This document shows positions 16,085 through 23,199 of a stretch of 35,204 bases of DNA, piece after piece (positions within the stretch are counted from its first letter, which is position 1; each line of letters starts with the position of its first letter). This stretch comes from Emcibacteraceae bacterium. Lineage in GTDB: Bacteria > Pseudomonadota > Alphaproteobacteria > Sphingomonadales > Emcibacteraceae. The DNA lies in contig JANQJN010000159.1 of assembly GCA_028281625.1 (NCBI GenBank), positions 1 to 35,204 of the forward strand, in the 5' to 3' direction. Under the pieces are notes generated by a model that saw only the letters and a program-made list of their open reading frames with translations, did not search any database and was not told where the DNA came from. The position numbers were made by a program, and so were the translations under genes.

Positions 16085-16492
16085 TTAAAGGCCCAAACGA
16101 TTTCGCAATTCCTTGCGGCGTTCGTCCCGGATGATTGCATATTCTTGCATTTGAGCGTCTGTTAATATGGTTTTCAGTTTGTTGTCCGTATTGTCACGAA
16201 CTTCATTCATGTCTCGACGCAACGCCAACTTCTTTCTAAAATTCAGCTTTGGCTTTTGACCTCGTTCAAACCCATATGATTTTAGTATCTCCAGGCTGGA
16301 CTGGACGTTTTCTTCAAATATGGGGCGTACTTCTTCCGCCTGCTCATCGCTTAAATTCAGTCGGGCCTTGGTTTCTTCGATGCGCTCGATAATCTGTTCA
16401 ATCTGCTCATCTGACACCTGTTGAGATTGGGCGTAGGATGATCCTGATGTAATTAATATTGCTATAAGTGCTTTAAGCATTATTTTTTTCAT
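16085..16492 (-). CDS. Spy/LTXXQ-like periplasmic protein
   Basis: A 135-residue secreted protein with a signal peptide ending SSYA-Q at about residue 22, followed by a highly charged all-helical region. LNLSDEQAEEVRPIFEEN and LTDAQMQEYAIIRDER resemble the paired repeats of Spy/CpxP-type chaperones or sensors. It is the first gene of the operon, 28 bp before the hydroxylase start, and directly follows a candidate ECF promoter. It probably works in the periplasm as a stress chaperone or sensor; no metal-binding cluster is visible. Confidence 0.7.
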   Translation of the reverse strand: MKKIMLKALIAILITSGSSYAQSQQVSDEQIEQIIERIEETKARLNLSDEQAEEVRPIFEENVQSSLEILKSYGFERGQKPKLNFRKKLALRRDMNEVRDNTDNKLKTILTDAQMQEYAIIRDERRKELRNRLGL

Positions 16493-16537
16493 GTCTCTAA
16501 CTCTGATAATCTGTTTTTAATTGGTTTTCGTTCCTTT

Positions 16538-16564
16538 GACGATCGAAGGAGGTAAAACATTCCC
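16538..16564 (-). promoter_or_regulatory. Candidate ECF-sigma promoter of the stress operon
   Basis: On the minus strand GGGAAT (complement of 16559-16564) is followed after 17 bp by CGTC (complement of 16538-16541). This matches the general ECF pattern of a GGAA(C/T) -35 and a CGTC/CGTT -10. The Spy-like start is about 45 bp further, giving a normal leader. An alternative GGAAC just downstream has no good -10. Confidence 0.45.
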
Positions 16565-16689
16565 CAAAAGGTATTTTTAGTTGCGGAGCATTTTTTTATG
16601 TAGTGGAAAACGAGCGCATATAATAATCGATGGTAAAAATTCAATGGATAGTGTTGAAGGTTTGATGACGATACGGATCGTTCAGGCTT

Positions 16690-16998
16690 GCAGATATATA
16701 GCGGGATTCCGCTTCACGGTGTCTGTTGCGATTTTTTCTTGGTTGTCGGGCAGGTTTATGTGGAAAAAAAAGCGGACGAAAAAAACCGCTCCAGAGCCCA
16801 AAGCTTGATCACATTGCTTACTTGTGGTGTGGGCCTTGCCATTGGTACCGCTGCATCAGGCCGCATTGTTGATGCCTTCACCACAGATGGTGTGCGTGAC
16901 TGGACCTGCATATGGTTGACCCCGGCAATCATCGCTGCCGTCGTACCCTGCTGTTCTTTGTGACCTTTAAGGATGAGAAAACGGATATTGCAGAGTGA
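16690..16998 (+). pseudogene. 3' remnant of a second MFS symporter gene
   Basis: This segment matches the last ~300 bp of the MFS gene at 12475-13683 on the same strand, with many substitutions but shared runs such as GTGGGCCTTGCCATTGGTAC. The translated match includes LITLLTCGVGLAIGTAASGR and VDAFTTDGVRDWT. A 1-bp deletion near 16945 (CGTACCCTGC versus GTGTCACTAC) shifts the frame just before the end; after it the remnant ends KDEKTDIAE-stop where the intact gene ends KDENKLEG-stop. The different tail indicates a remnant of a paralogue rather than a fresh copy. The 5' two-thirds are absent, cut near the ECF operon promoter. Confidence 0.88.
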
Positions 16999-17049
16999 TT
17001 TTTTAAGGGCGTAATTAGATCGAACTGACGCTAATGACAGTCGCCCAGG

Positions 17050-17382
17050 TTATTTTAACCAGACTCGATCAATATCTTCACCATTTGCGTGTCTCGTGCA
17101 TGCATTAGTACCGCTAATTGTAACTGTTTTTCCAGATGTGTAGGCTGTTAATAGCATTGCAAATTGGTGCTGTCCTGTCTTGGAGTTTTCATCTTTTATT
17201 GCCCAAAAATTGGAAGTGGCGCAGGCAGGTTTATTTGTTGCTGTCCCTGTCGTATAAACATAATGAAAACCATCACTCCGAGCTAGAATTTGGGTTACCG
17301 TTCCGGTTACTTCCCCAGCTTTAATAGGCGAAGCAACAAGTGAAAATAAAACTGCATAAATAATAGATAGTCGAATAATCAT
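17050..17382 (-). CDS. Small secreted protein of unknown function
   Basis: A 110-residue protein with a clear Sec signal peptide (MIIRLSIIYAVLFSLVASPI, then KA-GE). The mature domain of about 88 residues has two cysteines (PACATS and TNACTR) that could form a disulfide, and alternating beta-type stretches such as FHYVYTTGTA and KTVTISGTNA. I do not recognise the family beyond small secreted beta-proteins. It stands alone between the MFS remnant and the methyltransferase, in sequence that looks more AT-rich than the sugar locus. Confidence 0.65.
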   Translation of the reverse strand: MIIRLSIIYAVLFSLVASPIKAGEVTGTVTQILARSDGFHYVYTTGTATNKPACATSNFWAIKDENSKTGQHQFAMLLTAYTSGKTVTISGTNACTRHANGEDIDRVWLK

Positions 17383-17531
17383 TTTACCCCCAAGTAGAAT
17401 TTTTAAACAAAATTATCGTTTCGTAAAGATTGTATTTAACTCTAGCTTAGCTCTCCGGCATTTGCAAAAAGATTATCAGTAATGACTAAATTAATCCTAT
17501 ACCCATTCAACCGCCTATTCAACGCCGCTGA

Positions 17532-18269
17532 TCAGGCTTTTTCAAGGATAAACATGTGGTAGCCAAATTCGTGAGCGAACCTTGTACTAACGTCTACTTC
17601 ATGTTTGATATCTTTTAGGGCCACTGAGGAAGGCATTTCAGGCTCCAGCTCGGTTATCTTTTCTTTTAGTGGGCCATAATAATTCAGCCATGCTTCCTCA
17701 CTCATGGGAAAATGATCCAACAAAAGATAGCCGGCCTGTATCATTTGCTCAGCCCGATCCTGCATCAACTGCATATCTGGATACTCATTATTCCATAGTT
17801 CGACCGCTTCTTTACTTCGGACATTGGTCCACCAAACCATGTCACTGAGAACCAGAAAACCATTTTTTTGCAGTAAAGGTCTCCACTGAGCAAGTGCCTT
17901 TTCAACTCCCATTATGTAAGCACTGCCTTCCGCCCAGATGAGGTCGAAACTTTCATTGGAAAAAGGTAATGCTGTCATGCTCGCATTCACGGTTTTAAGT
18001 CTTTCCGACATGCCATGCTGCTCAAAGCGATGTGTCAGTCGATCAAGTGCGAGCTGCTCATTGTCGACCGCCGTAATCGTCGCTTCGCTATGTTCAGCAA
18101 GTACCTTGGTTGCCAGTCCCTTTCCGCAACCAATTTCCAGAATTTTTGTTGGTGCTTTGGGGATGCAAGACAAGGCTTTTTGTGTGTCAGTCCCACTTCC
18201 CGGCCCCCAATATTCCAGCGTTTCATATACTTTCATAAAGTCGTTCATGTATAAATCATGTTCGTTCAT
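17532..18269 (-). CDS. Class I SAM-dependent methyltransferase
   Basis: A 245-residue Rossmann-fold methyltransferase. Motif I is ILEIGCGKGLATKVLAE, followed by the acidic residue in ITAVDNEQLAL that would bind the SAM ribose, ALPFSNESFDLIWAEGSAY (motif II region) and LQKNGFLVLSDMVWW (motif III region). There is no signal peptide or membrane segment. The substrate cannot be read; it resembles UbiE/methyltransferase-11 small-molecule enzymes. It lies 60 bp upstream (on its own strand, downstream) of the PQQ dehydrogenase stop and shows no obvious link to the sugar genes. Confidence 0.85.
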   Translation of the reverse strand: MNEHDLYMNDFMKVYETLEYWGPGSGTDTQKALSCIPKAPTKILEIGCGKGLATKVLAEHSEATITAVDNEQLALDRLTHRFEQHGMSERLKTVNASMTALPFSNESFDLIWAEGSAYIMGVEKALAQWRPLLQKNGFLVLSDMVWWTNVRSKEAVELWNNEYPDMQLMQDRAEQMIQAGYLLLDHFPMSEEAWLNYYGPLKEKITELEPEMPSSVALKDIKHEVDVSTRFAHEFGYHMFILEKA

Positions 18270-18329
18270 ATCTTTTGATATCTTTCGTTCTGTTTGGGCA
18301 ATACATAATTATGAGCTCGGGCGCGCTAT

Positions 18330-19853
18330 TTAACGCGGCACTAACCGCCACAGGGAGCCGTTATCATTATGCTCGATAGCGATATAGACCAGTCCGTCAG
18401 TGCCCATTTCAACATCGCGGATGCGGCCAAACTGGGTGAGGAGCTTTTCCTGTTCGGTCATCACGCCATTTTCAATGCGAAAACGATAAAGCGCTGCTTC
18501 CTTCAAGGTTCCTACCAGCAGATCATTTTCCCAGTTGGAGAAGGCATCGCCGTTATGAAATGTGAAATTGGATATGGCCGGTGCCGGTGTCAGATCAATG
18601 GTAGGGAGTATTGTATCTTCAATCGCATAGTCAAGCCCCAGGTCCTTGCCGATTGAAATTTCTTCACCGTTATAATCAAGGCCATTGGTATAAAGCGGCC
18701 AGCCGTAATTTTCACCTGGAAGGATTTTGTTAACCTCATCCCCGCCGCGTGGGCCCATTTCCGTGTTCCAGATCTCCCCATTGGTCGGGTGACCATCAAG
18801 CCCCTGACCGGTGCGGTGGCCATAGCTCCATAGCGTATGAATGGTCGAAGATTCCGGGCGCTCGTTTTCCGCTATGTAGAAGGGATTATCTTCAGGAATG
18901 CTACCATCGTCGTGCACCCGGTGAATTTTGCCAAAGGGGGTATCCAGCTGATGAAGCTTGTCATATGTGTTTTTGCCGCCAATAGCGATATAAAGATAGC
19001 CGCGACCATCAAACGCAAGTCTGCCAGATGCGACGCCGTCCGGCACAGGCGTATAATGATCTTCATGGACTGACCAGATCAGTTCCTGATCCACCCATTT
19101 GCCGTCGGTGATGCGCCCGCGCACCACGCGGACCATGGTCGCAGGAATGGGCCAGCCGCAGCTCCACATGCAACGATCGGTATAAGAAAGGTATATCCAG
19201 CCATTATTTTCGTAGTCCGGGTGAAGCTCCACGTCAAGCATGGACCCCAGATTGACCCAGGTGCCAGCGGCGCTAAACAAGGTTTCGTGCACCTCCGGTG
19301 TGCCTTCAATTGGTGGACTTTGCGTGCCACCTCCATCAACAATCGAAAGCCCCCGTGTTTTTTCAGCAACAAGAATGCTGCCGCCCGGCAGCGTGTCGAT
19401 TGAATATGGGCGGCTTACCAGTGTGGTGACCTTCTCAAGGCGGAAATCATGATGTATGGATGAAATATCGCGACCACCCTCTGGGACCATTTGATAACTG
19501 TCGCCGATGGCAGGGAAATTCTGCCGTCTTTCGCTAATGTAAAGCGCGAGTCCTTTGGTAAGTTCAGGACTAAGTTTCACATCCCAGTCCTCCATGCCCG
19601 GGCCGTGATTACCCTTGGCAATGACCGCCATCATCTGATCGACACTGTCGCCGTGGGTTAAATCGCTGCCTATCAGCGCAGGACCGGTTTCTGTGCCCGC
19701 TAGGTTATCGCCATGACAACTGGCGCAATTTTCATTAAAGGCTACAAAGGAAGGCTCCCGACTGTCCCTGGTTGAGAAATACCAAAACCCGCCCGCCGCA
19801 GCGAGCACGATCAGGACAACAAAACCAATGACAATTTTTAGCCAGAGTTTCAC
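18330..19853 (-). CDS. Membrane-anchored cytochrome c / PQQ-dependent sugar dehydrogenase fusion
   Basis: A 507-residue protein anchored by an N-terminal membrane helix (about 5-26). A small cytochrome c domain follows (CASCH at 43-47, probable axial M87 in HGPGMEDW). The rest, about residues 130-507, is a soluble glucose/aldose dehydrogenase-type beta-propeller with VSRPYSIDTLPGGSILVAEK, LHPDYENNGWIYLSYTD, SGRLAFDGRGYLYIAIG, HRTGQGLDGHPTNGEIW and MGPRGGDEVNKILPGENYGW. It would oxidise a sugar or glycoside in the periplasm and pass electrons through its own heme. The start is GTG, 3 bp after the ThuA gene stop, so the two form an operon. Confidence 0.9.
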   Translation of the reverse strand: MKLWLKIVIGFVVLIVLAAAGGFWYFSTRDSREPSFVAFNENCASCHGDNLAGTETGPALIGSDLTHGDSVDQMMAVIAKGNHGPGMEDWDVKLSPELTKGLALYISERRQNFPAIGDSYQMVPEGGRDISSIHHDFRLEKVTTLVSRPYSIDTLPGGSILVAEKTRGLSIVDGGGTQSPPIEGTPEVHETLFSAAGTWVNLGSMLDVELHPDYENNGWIYLSYTDRCMWSCGWPIPATMVRVVRGRITDGKWVDQELIWSVHEDHYTPVPDGVASGRLAFDGRGYLYIAIGGKNTYDKLHQLDTPFGKIHRVHDDGSIPEDNPFYIAENERPESSTIHTLWSYGHRTGQGLDGHPTNGEIWNTEMGPRGGDEVNKILPGENYGWPLYTNGLDYNGEEISIGKDLGLDYAIEDTILPTIDLTPAPAISNFTFHNGDAFSNWENDLLVGTLKEAALYRFRIENGVMTEQEKLLTQFGRIRDVEMGTDGLVYIAIEHNDNGSLWRLVPR

Positions 19854-19856
19854 ACG

Positions 19857-20588
19857 TTATCTGCCCGCCGCCCATTCAACGCCACCGACGAGCAACTGCG
19901 ATAAGAAAGGGTGATCTTTTTGAAAGAAATGACCGAAACCGGTATAAAAGGCCCGGCCACCATCATATTCATGAGCCCAGGTGATCGGATGATCATCGCC
20001 GGTCACACCGCCTTCGTAGGTGCTCTCATCAACGGTCATCAGTACTGTAACCCCCGGTATGCCGCGCACATTGACTGTATAATCATACCATTCTTCAAGC
20101 ACAGGCACAGTTTCCTGCAAGTGCTTAAGCGCCGGGTGATCCTTATTTTCCAGGTGCGTTGCTCCCACCTGATCTACACTCGGGTGGCTTTTGAAATAGC
20201 CACCGATCATTTTGCCGTACCATTCCCAGCCATGTTCAGTATCTGCTGCAGAGTGGGTTCCCACATAGCCGCCACCATATCGGATAAACCGTTCGAATGC
20301 TGCCTGCTCGGCTTCATTCAGAATGTTGCCAGTGCTGTTTATGAAAGCAACCACATCATACTGGGCAAGCCGCGTGTCATTAAAGGAGCCACTGTGGTGG
20401 GTTACATCGACTTCCCAGCCGCGCTCAAGTCCCAGTTTTTCGATCAGGGCAATTCCATCAAGGTTTGAAAGATGATGATAAATGCCTGGTTCTACTTGTG
20501 AAAAAGCGAGTATACGGATCGGTTCCTGTGCTTTTGAGGCGGATACGAATAAAAGAGTAAGCGAAAGAAGAGCGATGATTTTGTTCAT
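19857..20588 (-). CDS. ThuA domain protein (secreted)
   Basis: A 243-residue protein with a signal peptide ending SASKA-QE at about residue 20, then a glutamine-amidotransferase-like ThuA domain: RILAFSQVEPGIYHHLSNLD, YDVVAFINSTGNILNE, FIRYGGGYVGTHSAADTEHG, HPALKHLQE and FYTGFGHFFQ. ThuA proteins accompany sugar oxidation genes, including the trehalose-utilisation locus after which they are named; their reaction is not settled. It is the first gene of a two-gene operon with the PQQ dehydrogenase, and both products act in the periplasm. Confidence 0.87.
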   Translation of the reverse strand: MNKIIALLSLTLLFVSASKAQEPIRILAFSQVEPGIYHHLSNLDGIALIEKLGLERGWEVDVTHHSGSFNDTRLAQYDVVAFINSTGNILNEAEQAAFERFIRYGGGYVGTHSAADTEHGWEWYGKMIGGYFKSHPSVDQVGATHLENKDHPALKHLQETVPVLEEWYDYTVNVRGIPGVTVLMTVDESTYEGGVTGDDHPITWAHEYDGGRAFYTGFGHFFQKDHPFLSQLLVGGVEWAAGR

Positions 20589-20831
20589 TTTGTTATCCCT
20601 ATTTATTTACGTGTTTACTATTTCACAGCCTTTATGGGAGCACAAGGGCGCTAATTGTGCTATGATTGTTTTTTTAAGAAACGGAGTAGCTTCATGCCCG
20701 TAACAACAGCTGCAAAGTGGGAACGGTAACTTGCAATGCTGACGGCTGTCAGTGCGAAGCGAAATAATAAGTAAAACAAGCATTAGAATTCTTTGCTTTT
20801 AAATTCAGGGTATTCGCACTAAACAATAGAA

Positions 20832-22142
20832 ATGCGTAAATCAGGACTAAATTGGGGAATTTTCACCGCGCATATTCCCTTTCTGCACATGCGGATCGAA
20901 TGGACACTGCTGCTGCAGGGACTGGTGGTGTCGCTTTCCACCGGGCTGGCGCTTGTACCACTTCTTACCGAAATATTTGGACTAACTTTCGAAGAAGCAG
21001 TGACCATGGCGATGATCCATATGATGCTCGCCACATCACATATTGTCATTTTCGGCCAACCCTTTGCCACTGGATGGATTACACCAGCACTGCCGCTGGT
21101 GCTCGTTTTTTTTGTTGATAATACGGATACGTCTGCGCAGAAATTTCAGTTGATGTGTGCTTTCGCACTGGATTTTGCGCTTATTACGATGTTACTTGGC
21201 ATTTTTAAAATGGGAAAGGTAATCAATGATCTGGTGCCTGATGCTTTAAAAGCCGGGATCATTTTGGGCGCAGCGCTTTCGGCCTTTAAACGGATTTTTT
21301 ATGACGACGTGCAGCAGTTTGAAGCCATGCCCGTCACATTTGTCGTCTCAATTCTTGTTTGTCTTGTGGTGTTTTACTTGCCGACGTTTCAAAGGCTTAA
21401 AGCGCAGCATAAGCTTTTTGCACTGATTGCATCCTATGGTCTGTTGCCCGCATTTTTGCTGGCGGGGCTTTTTGGCTGGCTGGGCGGCGAACTTACTTTC
21501 AATGTGGAAATGGGTATTTTGATGCCGCCAGTAGGAGATCTTGTCGCCAAGGCATCGCCATTTTCCATCGGTTTTCCGCCCCTTGAATATTTCATCATGG
21601 GCTTACCGGTGGCGGCGATGGCCTATTTGATATTGTTTGGGGATCTGGTAACTGGAAGCACACTGATCAGCGAAAATCAGCATCACCGTCCTGATGACCC
21701 TATTGAGCTGGATCTGAATAAATCTCATTATATTGTGTCCATCCGCAATTTTCTTGACGCAATCATTGTTCCCTTCTTTCCCACCCAGGGGATACTTTGG
21801 GCGGGGGCGCAGGTGCTCCTGGTGGAGCGGTGGAAAGAAGGTCGCGAAAAGATGCAAAGCCTGATCAGTGGTATTTCCGCCTTTTACTATTATGGTATTC
21901 CGGTGATGTTCTTCATACTTCCAGTGATGACGTTCCTAAGGCCCTTTATGCCGATTGCACTGATGCTTACATTGCTTCTGACGGGGATCGCCTGCACAAA
22001 ACTGTCATTTTCTTTGGTAAGCAGGGCATCAGAGATTGGAACCATGGTCATCACAGGTGTGCTGTTGGCGCTCTTCGGTCCCTGGTTCGGCCTTGCGGTA
22101 GGCGCGGCATTATGCACACTAATATACGCGTCCAGGCGCTAA
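20832..22142 (+). CDS. Multi-pass permease, possibly NCS2/SulP-like; substrate unknown
   Basis: A 436-residue very hydrophobic protein with about 12-14 membrane segments. The pattern is a long N-terminal helical block, a charged loop near residues 280-300 (ISENQHHRPDDPIELDLNK) and a second helical block ending LLALFGPWFGLAVGAALCTL. The segment MAYLILFGDLVTGSTLISEN is reminiscent of the substrate site of uracil/xanthine or sulfate permease folds. I cannot assign a substrate. No clear Shine-Dalgarno precedes the ATG. Its stop overlaps that of the convergent DUF2834 gene. Confidence 0.7.
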   Translation: MRKSGLNWGIFTAHIPFLHMRIEWTLLLQGLVVSLSTGLALVPLLTEIFGLTFEEAVTMAMIHMMLATSHIVIFGQPFATGWITPALPLVLVFFVDNTDTSAQKFQLMCAFALDFALITMLLGIFKMGKVINDLVPDALKAGIILGAALSAFKRIFYDDVQQFEAMPVTFVVSILVCLVVFYLPTFQRLKAQHKLFALIASYGLLPAFLLAGLFGWLGGELTFNVEMGILMPPVGDLVAKASPFSIGFPPLEYFIMGLPVAAMAYLILFGDLVTGSTLISENQHHRPDDPIELDLNKSHYIVSIRNFLDAIIVPFFPTQGILWAGAQVLLVERWKEGREKMQSLISGISAFYYYGIPVMFFILPVMTFLRPFMPIALMLTLLLTGIACTKLSFSLVSRASEIGTMVITGVLLALFGPWFGLAVGAALCTLIYASRR

Positions 22143-22447
22143 GCTTCCCCGTTGGCGGAATTTCGCTCGTTAAGATATAGATAGGCCGGTAGTGCGCATG
22201 ATAACCCAATACAAAGGTTTACAAGTATAAATGGCCAAATTGCTGGGCCAGTTTTCCTGCGTGTCCACATAAATGCCCAGAACACAAAGGACGAGATTAA
22301 AAGATCAGCCGTAAAGCCACCTGCGGCACCATTTACAAACAATGCTGGAATAAATCCTGTCGCCGGTGCGCTTTGAAAAAACTCGAAAAAGAATATGAAG
22401 GGAACCGCTGCACCCAGAATCGCGGCGACCAAATAAAAATTTTTCAT
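22139..22447 (-). CDS. DUF2834 small membrane protein
   Basis: A 102-residue protein with three predicted membrane helices; GFTADLLISSFVFWAFMWTR matches the central signature of DUF2834 proteins, whose function is unknown. GGAGAA stands just before the ATG. The gene is divergent from an HxlR regulator, and a palindrome in the shared promoter region implies control by that protein. The two genes look like a self-contained regulator/target pair. Confidence 0.78.
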   Translation of the reverse strand: MKNFYLVAAILGAAVPFIFFFEFFQSAPATGFIPALFVNGAAGGFTADLLISSFVFWAFMWTRRKTGPAIWPFILVNLCIGLSCALPAYLYLNERNSANGEA

Positions 22448-22475
22448 TGAACTTCTCCAATTTTGATTTTGAATA

Positions 22476-22498
22476 TTACTATATATTTTGTATAGTAA
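22476..22498. promoter_or_regulatory. Probable HxlR operator
   Basis: TTACTATA (22476-22483) and TATAGTAA (22491-22498) form a perfect 8-bp inverted repeat with a 7-bp spacer, in the 96-bp gap between the divergent DUF2834 and HxlR genes. Its TATAGT-type core also resembles -10 elements, so binding would block transcription, probably on both sides. Confidence 0.6.
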
Positions 22499-22543
22499 AT
22501 ATATTATTTAGAAATAAATGTCAATGTGGCATAAACTCATGTT

Positions 22544-23188
22544 ATGGCAACACGTAGTTATAATCAGGCTTGTTCGGTCGGCAACTTTCTCGATCATCTG
22601 GGCTCCCGCTGGGTGCTGTTGATTGTGCGGGATCTGCTGATTGGTCCTCGGCGATTTAATCAACTGCTCGAAGGACTTCCTGGTATCGGTCCTAATCGAT
22701 TGTCTGACCGTTTGTCAGATTTACAGGATATGGGAATTGTCGAAAAATCTTCTGCGACCAGTTATAAGGATGCAACTTATAATCTGACCGAGAAGGGGTG
22801 GGCGTTAGAGCCTGTCATACTTGGAATGGCGCGGTGGGGACTTGAATATTTGCCGAATGATTTTAAGGATAAACCCGGAAGGCCGGACCTTTTGGTGGTT
22901 GCGTTTCGCGCGGTTTTTAATCCTTCTGCGGCAAAAGACATATTTGATACCTATGAGTTTCATGTGGGCGAGACCATTTTTCACGTTGAAATCAATGATG
23001 GTCAAATAGAAGCGGGGCTCGGACAAGCTAAAGAACCAGCCTTTCTATTTAAAACTGATGGCGAAACGTTCGATCAAATTGTAAGTGGCGACCTCACCAC
23101 TGCAGCGGCTGAAAAAAAAGGTGCACTTGAAATTGAGGGCGACCGCAAGGCCTTTGAGCGGTTTCTTAGTATTTTCGGCGGGATTTAA
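22544..23188 (+). CDS. HxlR-family transcriptional regulator with C-terminal SCP2-like domain
   Basis: A 214-residue regulator. The N-terminal winged helix (about 1-100) has the HxlR features SRWVLLIVRDLLIGPRRFNQ, LPGIGPNRLSDRLSDLQDMG and YNLTEKGWALEPVI; C10 could be a redox-sensitive cysteine as in some family members. The C-terminal ~100 residues (FHVEINDGQIEAGLG to ALEIEGDRKAFERFL) resemble an SCP2/sterol-carrier domain, suggesting a hydrophobic effector. It is divergent from DUF2834 with a palindromic operator between. No Shine-Dalgarno is evident before the ATG. Confidence 0.85.
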   Translation: MATRSYNQACSVGNFLDHLGSRWVLLIVRDLLIGPRRFNQLLEGLPGIGPNRLSDRLSDLQDMGIVEKSSATSYKDATYNLTEKGWALEPVILGMARWGLEYLPNDFKDKPGRPDLLVVAFRAVFNPSAAKDIFDTYEFHVGETIFHVEINDGQIEAGLGQAKEPAFLFKTDGETFDQIVSGDLTTAAAEKKGALEIEGDRKAFERFLSIFGGI

Positions 23189-23199
23189 ACTCTGCAGTA

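Noticed and set aside
16057-16140. In-frame N-terminal extension of the sterol-desaturase-like gene
   Set aside because: It overlaps the Spy-like gene end, and the ATG at 16056 has a strong AAGGAGAA upstream.
16581-16963. Open frames around the MFS remnant as new genes
   Set aside because: The only meaningful frame is the remnant of an MFS C-terminus, with no start region and a frameshift; the overlapping frame is its shadow.
20694-20729. 11-codon frame with a GGAG upstream between the ThuA and permease genes
   Set aside because: It is too short to support without conservation. The rest of the 20589-20831 gap shows only a CTGAC/GTCAG hairpin and nothing else I can name.
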